Assembly: GCF_038050405.1 (NCBI RefSeq)
Contig: NZ_CP150901.1
Location: 4,154,001 to 4,218,000, forward strand
Length of the DNA stretch: 64,000 nt
Reading direction: 5' to 3'
Source: Paraburkholderia sp. IMGN_8
GTDB lineage: Bacteria; Pseudomonadota; Gammaproteobacteria; Burkholderiales; Burkholderiaceae
The notes under the pieces were generated by a model that saw nothing but the letters and a program-made list of their open reading frames with translations, was not told the origin of the DNA and ran no database searches. Below are positions 44,043-52,642 of this stretch, one piece after another; the stretch's first letter is position 1, and every line of letters begins with the position of its first letter. Position numbers and translations under genes: made by a program.

Positions 44043-44468
44043 TATTCAATTGTCCAAAGTCATCAGTGCACGGAAGGTTCGCCGCAATTCGGCACCGAGG
44101 TGCGGGTCAGTCGAAGCGCTGCGACAACGCCATCGCCCTCCTGCATGTAAAACCGCCTTTTGAATTACCGGCGCGGTCACACGGATGACCGCCGTCACCA
44201 ATATTCGCGTTTGCAAGCGTGTCATAGATTGCCGAGTACGCGAATTCGCAATGACCCACCCTGAAAAGGTGAGGGCGCTGTCGCGTCGTTGCTCACCAGT
44301 CATTTTCTTGCGAGTAGAGGGATATACCGAAAGGTGCGATCAGGAGCAGTCCTAGATAATGCGGCTCATGACGCATCCAGGTGTTTACGCTATAAATGTA
44401 ATGTATACATTGCATTGTCGCGCGTATGCTCATAGCCTGATTTGGCATTCCCACTTTTGGAGAAGGCC
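44043..44468. other. 426-bp intergenic region with a 22-bp palindrome
   Basis: No ORF here has coding character. The notable element is the dyad at 44395-44416 (separate entry), about 55 bases before the metallophosphoesterase start. Confidence 0.5.
44395..44416. promoter_or_regulatory. 22-bp near-perfect palindrome, candidate operator
   Basis: AATGTAATGTA and TACATTGCATT are inverted repeats with a single mismatch, centred at 44405/44406; the core AATGTATACATT is perfect. It overlaps the TATAAA at 44391-44396 and precedes the metallophosphoesterase by 52 bases. A dimeric regulator such as the adjacent XRE protein could bind it (inference). Confidence 0.5.
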
Positions 44469-45245
44469 ATGCGGCTTCAGGTTGCGTCTGACCTGCATCA
44501 CGGCTACATCGGTTCCGGCTTGGCGACGGCGCGCCGGTTGACCGTAAGTCCCGAAGCTGACGTCCTCGTGCTGGCGGGGAACGTGCATTCAGGCGCAGAA
44601 GGCATTTCCCTTTACGCGGACATGCATGTGCCGGTTGTCTATGTCCATGGAAATCAGGAGCTACACGGACTGGACATCGACCGCGCGAGACAGGCATTGA
44701 GGAAACGTGCTGCGGCGACGTCCGTCACGTTCCTCGAGTGCGCCGAAACATATATTGAGGGCGTACGGTTCTTGGGCTGCTGTCTATGGACCGACTATCA
44801 ACTGTCATCGATCGACAAAGTGTTGACGATGAGCGAGGCGGACAGGTATCTGGTCGATCACCGGCGAATTCGTCGTGGGGCCAGGAAATTCCTCCCCCAG
44901 GACGCTGTGCGTGAGAATCAGAAGGCGCGTTCCTGGCTAACGGACCGCTTGCACGAGATCACTGCAAGTCCAACGGTAGTGGTCACTCATCACGCACCCT
45001 GTTTGAGGTCAATCCCAGAATCTCTGATTTCAAGTCCGTACGCGCCGAGCCTCGCATCCGATTTGCGAAACCTGCTTCCGCTGGCGAGTCTGTGGATTCA
45101 CGGACATATTCATAACACGCACGAGTACACGGTGGGCGAAACTGCGGTGGTTTGCAATGCTCGAGGCTATCCGTGGGAGAGAAACAGTTTCAGGCGAAAA
45201 TTCGAGCCCGAATTCGTGATTGATATACCAGTGACGAAGCCCTAG
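44469..45245 (+). CDS. metallophosphoesterase (left copy, diverged active site)
   Basis: 258 residues, ATG 44469 after TTTGGAGAAGG. The calcineurin-like fold is recognisable: motif I MRLQVASDLHHG (D-x-H), motif II LVLAGNVHSG, motif III VYVHGNQELHG, then VVVTHHAPC and WIHGHIHNTHEY. Motif II has Asn where GD is normal, and motif III has GNQE where GNHE is normal, so two metal/proton-transfer positions are altered. Activity may be reduced or changed. It is paralogous to the protein at 61766-62548 (shared QVASDLHH, then VLAG.vH.G, G..LWTDY). Substrate unknown. Confidence 0.82.
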   Translation: MRLQVASDLHHGYIGSGLATARRLTVSPEADVLVLAGNVHSGAEGISLYADMHVPVVYVHGNQELHGLDIDRARQALRKRAAATSVTFLECAETYIEGVRFLGCCLWTDYQLSSIDKVLTMSEADRYLVDHRRIRRGARKFLPQDAVRENQKARSWLTDRLHEITASPTVVVTHHAPCLRSIPESLISSPYAPSLASDLRNLLPLASLWIHGHIHNTHEYTVGETAVVCNARGYPWERNSFRRKFEPEFVIDIPVTKP

Positions 45246-45360
45246 ACACCCGGAAGGGTTGAGGATGTCGTCGACGTGGTCCACCAGTCTGAGGACGTTG
45301 CTATTTTGTAGATGAGCAGAAAGAAAGGCAAGTTATACGTTATGTATTAAGGATAGCAAA

Positions 45361-45795
45361 ATGAATACACGTAATCAGGTGGCGTGGCGCGCGTGCGCGT
45401 ACGAAAGAAAGGTCTTACAGGATATGCGTGGTGAGCTGTTGTGGGCTAGTCGCGGGCAATCTCGTTTCGGGCTGGATCGCGAAGCACCGCAGGACATCGC
45501 GAGTCAGTGCCTACTAGCAATGCGTCTGCTGTTTGAGCAACTGCAAAAGGACCACGATCGATCGAAGTCGATGGCTCAGATGTCTCCGGGGATGAGTATC
45601 GTCGTCGAAAATCTCGTCGACGAGCATTCTCTCAGCGGGCCGGTGGTAGCTCATCTCGACATCGATGTCACTAATGGGATTGCATACGCGAGAATTAGTC
45701 CATCGGGATCAGCGATGGTCGAACTAAACCCCATGGTCGTGGAGGCGGACGCAAACGCATGGGCTGTGATCGTTGCGTTGCTCGCGTATCTCTAG
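45361..45795 (+). CDS. hypothetical protein, 144 residues
   Basis: Start ATG 45361 with AAGGA 7 bases upstream. The sequence is soluble: a helical N-terminal half (AWRACAYERKVLQDMRGELL, IASQCLLAMRLLFEQLQKDH) and a beta-rich C-terminal half with VVAHLDIDVTNGIAYARISP and VELNPMVVEADANAWAVIVA. I do not recognise a family. Located 115 bases after the metallophosphoesterase on the same strand, possibly the same transcript. Codon use is typical of the island. Confidence 0.6.
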   Translation: MNTRNQVAWRACAYERKVLQDMRGELLWASRGQSRFGLDREAPQDIASQCLLAMRLLFEQLQKDHDRSKSMAQMSPGMSIVVENLVDEHSLSGPVVAHLDIDVTNGIAYARISPSGSAMVELNPMVVEADANAWAVIVALLAYL

Positions 45796-46131
45796 TCAAC
45801 AACTCGCTCAAGACTCGGTCGTCGTCTTTGGCGTAGAAATCAGGATCAGCCGACTATTGCATCAATTTTTGGTTTTGGTGACCTGGGTCAAATGCGGACC
45901 GAGACTTTTGAGAGACTAGGATTGATGATCTCACGAGAGCGGACATTACAGCGCCCGCTCTCGACTCGCTCGCAGTCAAGACGTAAGACGACACTCGACA
46001 GTGACGTCATGGTGAACCCGTGCAGGTTGTCACTGCCTTACTGTGCCATGTTAAGATTTTCGAAAGAAAATCGCGCAGACGCATTTCACGTTAATCGATG
46101 CAGGGTTAGAGTCAAGTTGGAGCCGGCTAAG

Positions 46132-46950
46132 ATGGACGATACAGCTTTGCAAGATTCGGGTAAGTCGAGCGCAGGAGAGGTGCGGGTTTTATCTCGCGGA
46201 CTCGCCATTTTGCGAGCGTTCACGACCCACAACACGGAGACACCCAGGGGGCCCTGGCTGTCGAACCAGGAAATTGCTGAGGAAGTTGGACTGCCACGTC
46301 CCACGGTATCTCGGCTAACAGCGAATCTGACGTCAGCTGGATATCTCGAATACTCGCATACGACCGCACAATACCGGTTGGCGAGTGCTGTCCTTACATT
46401 AGGCTACGCGGCATTTCTCGCGCTTGACGTTTTTACCGTTGCACGGCCGATTCTGCGATCTTTTGCTGAAAGCGTCGATGCGTTGGTTATACTCGCGACT
46501 CGCGATGGATCACAAATGGTTTGTCACGAAGTCCATCACGGACCGAATCTCGTGACTCTAAAGTTGCAATCGGGCTCCCGAGTACCACTAGCCTGGTCAT
46601 CGATTGGGCACGCTTGGGTCGGAAGCGTTTCTGCGAGCCAGCGTCAAAAGGCGCTTAGTGAACTCCAGGCCCTATATCCGGAAAGTGAGACGCAACTCGA
46701 GAAATTAGTGGGCGACGCGTTGTTGCAGATCGAAACAGATGGGTTTTGCGTTTCGATTGATCCGCAAGGCGAAGGAGTGAATAGCGCGAGTGTCGCGCTG
46801 AACTTCCCCAGGGATTCAAGTACGTACGTGGTCGGTTGCGCGGGGCCAGCGAATAGATTCTCCGCCAACCGCTTGCACACAGAGATTGGCCCGCAATTAA
46901 TCGCGGTCAAACGCAGAATCGAGATGCAGCTGGACGCCAGCACTGGTTAG
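46132..46950 (+). CDS. IclR-family transcriptional regulator
   Basis: 272 residues from ATG 46132 (GGAG 10 bases upstream); the frame is open to 45892 but the extra 80 residues lack family similarity. IclR winged helix: VLSRGLAILRAFTTHNTETP, then LSNQEIAEEVGLPRPTVSRL, TANLTSAGYLEYSHTTAQYR. The effector domain follows from about residue 90 (VARPILRSFAESVDALVILA) to LIAVKRRIEMQL. The tail-to-tail neighbour at 46978 is a second IclR gene. The 336-bp gap before it (45796-46131) shows only the unlikely N-terminal extension. Confidence 0.87.
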   Translation: MDDTALQDSGKSSAGEVRVLSRGLAILRAFTTHNTETPRGPWLSNQEIAEEVGLPRPTVSRLTANLTSAGYLEYSHTTAQYRLASAVLTLGYAAFLALDVFTVARPILRSFAESVDALVILATRDGSQMVCHEVHHGPNLVTLKLQSGSRVPLAWSSIGHAWVGSVSASQRQKALSELQALYPESETQLEKLVGDALLQIETDGFCVSIDPQGEGVNSASVALNFPRDSSTYVVGCAGPANRFSANRLHTEIGPQLIAVKRRIEMQLDASTG

Positions 46951-46977
46951 CGTCCTTTCACGTTGTATCAAGTGACC

Positions 46978-47862
46978 TCATTGAAACAAGGCTTGCCGCT
47001 CCATCGCGGGAGCGTTAGCGGCAGCGGTCGTGTCGACGCGTACGATGTCCTTTTTTATAGCTTCCAGAGCGTCGGTAAGCTGATTGGCCAAATTGCTCTG
47101 CGCTGCGGGTGTATTGAAGTCGGAAAGGGTTGCGGTGCACGAAACTGCGGCGTTGACGGTGTCGCGTACCTGAAGCGGCATCGCAATTGTGAAATCGTTC
47201 GCCGACGACTCGTTCACCTCGGCGCAGTATCCGCAGATTTCCAGGTCGTGGAAAGCGCGATAAACGGCGGAAATGGCGACTCTTCCATATTGCGGTTCGA
47301 CCTCCCTCCGGATTTGTTGTATCAGATCCGCCTGCAGATGCGGTGGCTGTGCCCAGAGCCAGACGCGGCCCAGCAGCGATGCGGCCATCGGAACCGTGGC
47401 GCCCTGCAATGGCCGATCGTTCGCGCCCAGACGTGGCAGATGGAGAACGAACAGCATATCAAGTCTTTCACGAACTCCCACGCACACGCTCGAGCCAGTT
47501 CTCTCAGCTAACGCACCGAGCACAGGTGACGCTGCGCGGACCAGTGCCTCATTTTGAAGAAAGGCATTTCCGAGTTGATGGCAAGCAAAACCAGGTCGAT
47601 AAAGATCGGTTCCCTCGATAGCGGTGATAAATCGCTCCGCGACGAGCGTATTGACGAGACGTACCGCCGTCGGACGCGGTAGGCCTGTTCGCAAGGCAAC
47701 TTGAGCGATGGATAGGGATGTCGTTGTTAAATCGAAGAGCCTGAGGAGTTGCAAGCCACGTTGAAGCGAGTCCACGTTCGCGTGCAGGTCAGGCGCGGTC
47801 GTCAGGCTAGGAAGAGGTTGGTTTCTAACGCGCATTGATGGCAAACGACTAAGTAGCAGCAC
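46978..47862 (-). CDS. IclR-family transcriptional regulator (second, convergent)
   Basis: 294 residues; a later ATG at 47835 (MRVRNQPLPSLTTAPDL) is possible. DNA-binding part: DSLQRGLQLLRLFDLTTTSL, SIAQVALRTGLPRPTAVRLV, NTLVAERFITAIEGTDLYRP. The effector domain spans LVRAASPVLGALAERTGSSV to VNAAVSCTATLSDFNTPAAQ. IclR proteins usually control aromatic or carbon-source catabolism from a neighbouring gene. No catabolic gene lies beside this pair within the island, so the targets are elsewhere or lost. Candidate operators are at 47993-48033 in its promoter. Confidence 0.85.
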   Translation of the reverse strand: MLLLSRLPSMRVRNQPLPSLTTAPDLHANVDSLQRGLQLLRLFDLTTTSLSIAQVALRTGLPRPTAVRLVNTLVAERFITAIEGTDLYRPGFACHQLGNAFLQNEALVRAASPVLGALAERTGSSVCVGVRERLDMLFVLHLPRLGANDRPLQGATVPMAASLLGRVWLWAQPPHLQADLIQQIRREVEPQYGRVAISAVYRAFHDLEICGYCAEVNESSANDFTIAMPLQVRDTVNAAVSCTATLSDFNTPAAQSNLANQLTDALEAIKKDIVRVDTTAAANAPAMERQALFQ

Positions 47863-48645
47863 TCATATGGTCCGGCGCACGACGCTGAATAGGTGCGATG
47901 GTCTCCGTTATCGTTACAAGGCTAAGAGCAGTGTTGACGGCGTTGCCTGGACAACCCGCAGCGCGGACTATGCCGAAGCTCATCCGGGCGTGTTATCAAA
48001 TCATTATCAAATGTAGATATTCCACTTTGATAAGTCAAATTTCATTTTGTCAACACGAGCGTTCGATGTCTTTCTGAACATCGATAACACGTTGTTGATC
48101 CGGTGGTCTTTCCAGTGTGCCAACCCGTACATCGCACAACTGGATGGGCGACCAAACAATCATCCTCTAACGGCCGGCGCATGACAACACGTATAACCGC
48201 CGATCACAGGAGGACTTAGCCTATTTATCAGCTGAATGTTTTAGCTATCCGGCACGTAACTATCCTCAGACAACAGCAAAAATAAGAGTGCGACCCTGTT
48301 TATCCAGTCGGTTTGTCTGACTAAACAACACTCCATTACTGCTCGTGAGAGGGTACGTTCCCGTCAAATTTCATTTCATTGCACAGCCGCTGTGTTTGAA
48401 CTAGTGTTAAAAACCCGACCCTTTGAGGTGGTCGCGGCCGAGCACCCACAGACGGAGGTCGATATGGACGGATGAGAGGGAAAGTGTACAAGCGCGAAAG
48501 GTGTCGAGACAGCGCGCGCGGCGATCCGCCTGGCCTAGTAACCGAAGGATCGCCGCCATCGTCTTCGCACCCGGCATTAACGCCGTTGCTCCTCAGTATA
48601 GCGGAGAAACGGCGATGGTCAACGCACGTCTCTTTGGAGCGCAAT
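47863..48645. other. 783-bp gap upstream of the second IclR gene
   Basis: AT-rich, with no ORF of coding character. It contains three TTATCAAA-type half sites (47993-48033) and a 14-bp direct repeat GTCAAATTTCATTT at 48034-48047 and 48363-48376. These could be regulatory or related to a mobile-element end; I cannot decide. Confidence 0.45.
47993..48033. promoter_or_regulatory. clustered TTATCAAA half sites
   Basis: TTATCAAA occurs at 47993-48000 and 48004-48011, exactly 11 bases apart (one helical turn), and in inverted orientation as TTTGATAA at 48026-48033. The cluster lies 130-170 bases upstream of the IclR start and fits an operator for that or another regulator. Confidence 0.35.
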
Positions 48646-49668
48646 ATGAATTCGTCTGACTTTTCGGCCCTTTCTGAACAGCCTGGCGCGACGCAGCACA
48701 CGCCGCTCTCCACAATCGACGCGGAACCTGCCCCAGCATGCTCGCGCCCCCCGGGCAGACCACTAGGCGGCCACGTCGGATGGGGGTTTCCCGGTTTCGA
48801 CATGTCTATCCTCGCGTTGATTTTGGCCGTATTGCATTGCCCATTTGACGTGACCTCCTGTCTGTTGCATCTGGTCGGCGTGCCTAGCCGAGTAGCGAGA
48901 ATCTTGATTGCACACCTCGCCGCCGAACTCCCCCAATCGGGGGTGTGGATTCCCAAGCCAATCTACGTCTCGAAGGGGATGACCGATCGAGCACTGTCAC
49001 GGCGAATCCGGTCTCTATTGGCGCAGTCGCAATTTACCGGCGAGAGATGTCTGATTTTGGTGCACTGCATCGAGAATCTACATGGAGTGGCACGGTTCAT
49101 CGACGAATTGAGTCGAGCCGATCGCTTCGATTTCTCCAACGCGTCTCTGTTGGTCACGGGGAATTCAGACTCGTTCGCCAGCCGGCGGATATTTGGCGCG
49201 GTAACCGAGGCGAAAAACAGGACCCTGGAGTGCACGAAACACCTGCGGTTTGGAATGTATCTTGAGGAGGACTCGCGAATTCTGGGCGAGATCGCCTGCC
49301 GCCGGTATTTCAGCCATCAGTATCTCAGCGATAGCGAGCCGGGCAAATCGATGGACGGTTACGCGCGAGACGAGATCGTTGACTGCGCCGGCCTTCATGC
49401 GTCCTCGGGCGGAAAGCATCACTACGCGTGTCCGGTTTGTATTCCGGAATTCACGGTCGCACGAGTGCTCCACTGGGCAAACCATTCGACCTTTGCGCTG
49501 GAATACTTCGCGCACGAGGCCGCAGCGTTTCTGAAAGAGGTTGGCTACCCAGACTTCTCCCCTTCTACTCTTTCACATCATCTGGAGTCGAACCTGTTGG
49601 CGAGCTATTCGGACTGGGCCGAAGTCCAGGAGAATCAACCCGTCACGGCAGACGAAGGTTCGAACTAA
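48646..49668 (+). CDS. protein of unknown function, 340 residues, upstream of the transposition genes
   Basis: Start ATG 48646, with TTGGAG 8 bases upstream; the longer frame to 48472 lacks a ribosome-binding site. Visible features: Pro/Ser-rich N-terminus, a hydrophobic stretch FDMSILALILAVLHCPFDVT, basic helices (TDRALSRRIRSLLAQSQFTG), and a candidate zinc site near the C-terminus with HHYACPVC. No named family recognised. It is followed by a strong terminator (49735-49763) and lies in the same orientation as the tns genes. It could be cargo or an accessory factor of the element. Confidence 0.6.
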   Translation: MNSSDFSALSEQPGATQHTPLSTIDAEPAPACSRPPGRPLGGHVGWGFPGFDMSILALILAVLHCPFDVTSCLLHLVGVPSRVARILIAHLAAELPQSGVWIPKPIYVSKGMTDRALSRRIRSLLAQSQFTGERCLILVHCIENLHGVARFIDELSRADRFDFSNASLLVTGNSDSFASRRIFGAVTEAKNRTLECTKHLRFGMYLEEDSRILGEIACRRYFSHQYLSDSEPGKSMDGYARDEIVDCAGLHASSGGKHHYACPVCIPEFTVARVLHWANHSTFALEYFAHEAAAFLKEVGYPDFSPSTLSHHLESNLLASYSDWAEVQENQPVTADEGSN

Positions 49669-49734
49669 TCGTTCCGAGAGTCTCGCAAGAGACGGAGTAT
49701 GCCTGAGCACCAGACCTCGCGCCTGCTGAGGTCA

Positions 49735-49763
49735 AAGGCTTCGGCTCGTAGAGTCGAAGCCTT
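49735..49763 (+). terminator. strong intrinsic terminator
   Basis: AAGGCTTCGGCTC (49735-49747) pairs with GAGTCGAAGCCTT (49751-49763), 13 pairs with one G-T, around a GTA loop, followed by CTACTTC. It ends the transcript of the 48646-49668 gene and could work in both directions. Confidence 0.75.
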
Positions 49764-50052
49764 CTACTTCGCCAACAGGCTCAGCATCCACGCCGGGAAA
49801 ACGTCATAAGGTTGACGAATCGCGTCGTGCGGGGCGCAAAACCTTACTGGACGGGCGTTTGCGGGGAAAATGTTCGAAAAAGTTGATTTGTCTCCGTCGC
49901 GCCGAGTAAAGTTGGTTTCATGGCTTGACACCCCCTTTCACTGGATTCGTCTCACGCAGTCTGCAAAAGTGGATGTTCGAGTTTCGTTATTAATTCGCAG
50001 TGCGAATCGACGTAGTCGTTGCCACCACTCGATCAATGTCAGGAGAATTGCC

Positions 50053-51360
50053 ATGAACAGAACTGAATTTGCGAACAATATTTGTGGTGTGAAGCTCATG
50101 ACGATGGCGGTTTTGGGCAGCCTACCGGACTGGGATGCCTTGCAACCGTTGCTGGTTGACTGCGACGTTGCGGTGACGTACGAATCACCCGAAGTCGTCG
50201 CGCAGCAGCCAGTCGTCATGGCTTGCTCGGGTGTTTCCTTCATCTGCGTCGGAGACGGTCGCGTTGAATCGAACCCCACGTCAAATGACGATGACGCTGG
50301 TTTGTTACCTAAAAACGTTCACGTCCTCAATCGCTCCGAGATTGACCTCGGAATAATCCGACTGGGCGGCGCCTCGCTGACTTTGTCCCCAACGGGCTCG
50401 CATGACCCCGCAATCGGTCGTGCGACGGCGCCTTCCACCAAGGAGGTGGTGACCTTCTGTACGGATGCGGAATGGCTTGCAGACGTCGAGGAACGACACC
50501 CCGGTGATGGGCGGCTCTACGTGCTCGTAATCAGAGGAGGGCAATCGTCGTTGCAAAATCCGGAAACACCTACAGGGGTCCGAGAAACCCTTCATAGTAT
50601 TGGACGTCGAATCCAGCCTCTCCTCAGAGGTGGTCTACGTGTTGACGCCACGCTCAAGGCGCGAAATGAACGAGTCCTGCGAAGGGTCGGTAGCTATGCG
50701 TCCATTCTCATTGATCAACACTCGATAACGTTACCGAAAACTCCACTATTGCCGGACGTGGTGTCCGGTCGAGCGTTGCTTGGGGCACGTCAGCAGGTTT
50801 TCGAAAAGCCAACCACCTGGTTGACAAAATTTTGCATTGGCGACGCATTGTATACAACAGCCAGACGATTTCCGGGAAACGCTAGCGAAGCACCGGTTAC
50901 CGCACACCTGCGGTCGAATGTGCTGGCATGGTGCAACGTCGTGTTACTCGTGACGAGATACGCAACCTTGATCGGTCACCAGTTTGCGATCGAGACGCTG
51001 CCGCTTGAGGCGATAGGTACCTACGATTCAATCTTAGTTGGCACTTTCGTAGAAGGCATTGATGACGCGCTTGCATCCCACATTCGAAGCGAATTGAATC
51101 AGGCAATTCGAAAAACCCGGTACTTCGGATTAGCCAGCGTTCATGTTGCTGGAGTCGACCGACTCACCGAAGTTAAGGCATTCGTGCGTACGCTCTCGGT
51201 GGACGCCATTGAGGCAATTCACGCAGTGATCAGCGGGGATGAAAGTTTCCTCGACGAAACTCTTACGCTCCCTGACAGCGGATCCGCTTTGCAAGAAGAG
51301 CCAGCTTCGATACAACCTGAGGCAGAGCCTGAAGTCGCTCCCGAGGAATCGGTTGCATAG
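50053..51360 (+). CDS. protein of unknown function, 435 residues, upstream of tnsA
   Basis: Start ATG 50053, preceded by AGGAG at 8 bases; the frame is open to 49870 without support. The N-terminal half is beta-rich (VKLMTMAVLGSLPDWDALQP, VVMACSGVSFICVGDGRVES, LGIIRLGGASLTLSPTGSHD), the middle contains RRIQPLLRGGLRVDATLKAR, and the C-terminal half is helical, ending in a Glu/Pro/Ala tail (QPEAEPEVAPEESVA). No family recognised; no membrane segment. It is 134 bases before the partial tnsA and co-oriented with the module. Confidence 0.6.
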   Translation: MNRTEFANNICGVKLMTMAVLGSLPDWDALQPLLVDCDVAVTYESPEVVAQQPVVMACSGVSFICVGDGRVESNPTSNDDDAGLLPKNVHVLNRSEIDLGIIRLGGASLTLSPTGSHDPAIGRATAPSTKEVVTFCTDAEWLADVEERHPGDGRLYVLVIRGGQSSLQNPETPTGVRETLHSIGRRIQPLLRGGLRVDATLKARNERVLRRVGSYASILIDQHSITLPKTPLLPDVVSGRALLGARQQVFEKPTTWLTKFCIGDALYTTARRFPGNASEAPVTAHLRSNVLAWCNVVLLVTRYATLIGHQFAIETLPLEAIGTYDSILVGTFVEGIDDALASHIRSELNQAIRKTRYFGLASVHVAGVDRLTEVKAFVRTLSVDAIEAIHAVISGDESFLDETLTLPDSGSALQEEPASIQPEAEPEVAPEESVA

Positions 51361-51493
51361 CGGGACCCCAGCATCGTCATTAATCACTGTTACCGGAGCA
51401 CGCCCAGCGCGGTGACGGATCAACGCGGTAGCCAGATGAGCCGTCGCGTGCGGTGTTGCGTAAGCGCATCTTCGATTGCTCGTAGGGGCGCAA

Positions 51494-51739
51494 ATGTCTG
51501 AAAACCTTCTTGAGTCTAGTATCTGCTGGAGCGTGGGACGATCAAGCGACCGTGTTCATCGGAGCGGTGCGGCGCGATTTAAAAGCGAAACCATGTACCT
51601 GACGTCCAACTGCGAACTTGCAACATATCTGTTGATGTACAACGCGTTGCCCGTCGTTGTGCAAGGGGATTGTGAGCCTTTCGATGCAGTGCGGATCGCG
51701 GACGAATTGTGTATCAGACGGACACGAACACGCCGATAA
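51494..51739 (+). pseudogene. diverged, truncated second copy of tnsA (N-terminal part)
   Basis: The 81-residue ORF from ATG 51494 (MSENLLESSICWSVG, then RFKSETMYLTSNCELATYLL) aligns along its length with the first 80 or so residues of the complete tnsA (RFKTDAMYLASDCELATYLW). Shared landmarks are GRIHRIGTARFK/DRVHRSGAARFK, DCEPF and RIADEL. It stops just after the RIADEL motif, so the catalytic Asp and Lys of the nuclease are missing. Even the sequence before the start (CGTAGG) is similar to that before tnsA. DNA identity appears moderate, so the duplication is old. It may be a relic or a short regulatory fragment. Confidence 0.7.
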
Positions 51740-51794
51740 ACATTGCAGACAGCGTTGCAATAGTCACATCTTCTTTTACGCGTAGGAAACCTGA

Positions 51795-52559
51795 ATGTCG
51801 GAAGACTTCCCTGAACCAGGTGTGCGACTTAGGGCGGGACCTTCGTGCGGTCGCATTCATCGGATCGGTACGGCGAGATTCAAAACCGATGCGATGTATC
51901 TCGCTTCCGATTGTGAACTGGCGACTTATTTGTGGGTGTACTACATGCGGCCGGCGTTGCACATTGCTGCCCAGGTGGATTGCGAACCGTTTGAGACGGG
52001 ACGCATCGCTGATGAATTACGCATCAGTCACCCACGAAAACGTAATGGGGAGGCACGTGTCATTTCCACTGATCTCGTGGCAACTGTGGCGAAAGACGGT
52101 GAGTCATCGGTCGAAGCCCTAAACGTGAAATATTGGACCTTCGACGTGAAGAAACCATCGTTCGGTCGCCTGTGTTCTATCGAGGCCCGGTACTACACGT
52201 CGCGAGGCGGTGAATGGTATCTGGTCCGAAGTCGCGGCTTGAACACCAACTGGGCAAGGAATTTTTTTTATCTCTATCCAACCTCCGATCTGTATTTTTT
52301 CGAAGGATTTAACGATGCACAACTGACAGCGCAGGACATGTTTCTCAGGCGATTGCGAAACCCTCGTGGGGACGTAACTGTTGGCGACGTGTGCCGAAAC
52401 CTTCAAAAGGATTCACAACTCGGGAATGGTGTTGCAGCGCGAGCATACCGTGAGCTTCTCGCTACAAAACGGCTCTGGACGGACATGAATGTGGACGACC
52501 TGATGCAGATAGCTCCGTCCGCGCTAGTGAGAAACTCGCCTGAACTGGTAATGACCTGA
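51795..52559 (+). CDS. tnsA: TnsA-like endonuclease subunit of the transposase
   Basis: 254 residues, TAGGAAACCTGA before ATG 51795. The N-terminal region carries the PD-(D/E)XK-type nuclease pattern of TnsA: a conserved Glu in SDCELATYLWVYYMRPALHI, an Asp in VISTDLVATVAKDG and the Lys in VEALNVKYWTF. A C-terminal helical domain (TVGDVCRNLQKDSQLGNGVA, then RELLATKRLWTDMNVDDLMQ) resembles the winged-helix TnsA_C part that contacts TnsC. In Tn7, TnsA cuts the non-transferred 5' strand, giving cut-and-paste transposition. Position directly before tnsB supports the call. The assignment of individual catalytic residues is tentative. Confidence 0.8.
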   Translation: MSEDFPEPGVRLRAGPSCGRIHRIGTARFKTDAMYLASDCELATYLWVYYMRPALHIAAQVDCEPFETGRIADELRISHPRKRNGEARVISTDLVATVAKDGESSVEALNVKYWTFDVKKPSFGRLCSIEARYYTSRGGEWYLVRSRGLNTNWARNFFYLYPTSDLYFFEGFNDAQLTAQDMFLRRLRNPRGDVTVGDVCRNLQKDSQLGNGVAARAYRELLATKRLWTDMNVDDLMQIAPSALVRNSPELVMT

Positions 52560-52642
52560 CGACGGCTACAACCAATCGGGATTGGTGAGCAGAAACGGTT
52601 TGCGGCGGTAGAGCCTCCAAAAGGTCATTTCAGGAGAATCAA

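Larger units (their letters stand above)
51494..52559 (+). mobile_element. start of Tn7-like transposition module: tandem tnsA copies
   Basis: The core module runs from 51494 to 58546 (partial tnsA, tnsA, tnsB, tnsC, tniQ). This entry marks the duplicated tnsA head. Element ends with TGT...ACA and repeated TnsB sites were looked for in the flanking gaps but not convincingly found. Confidence 0.6.
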
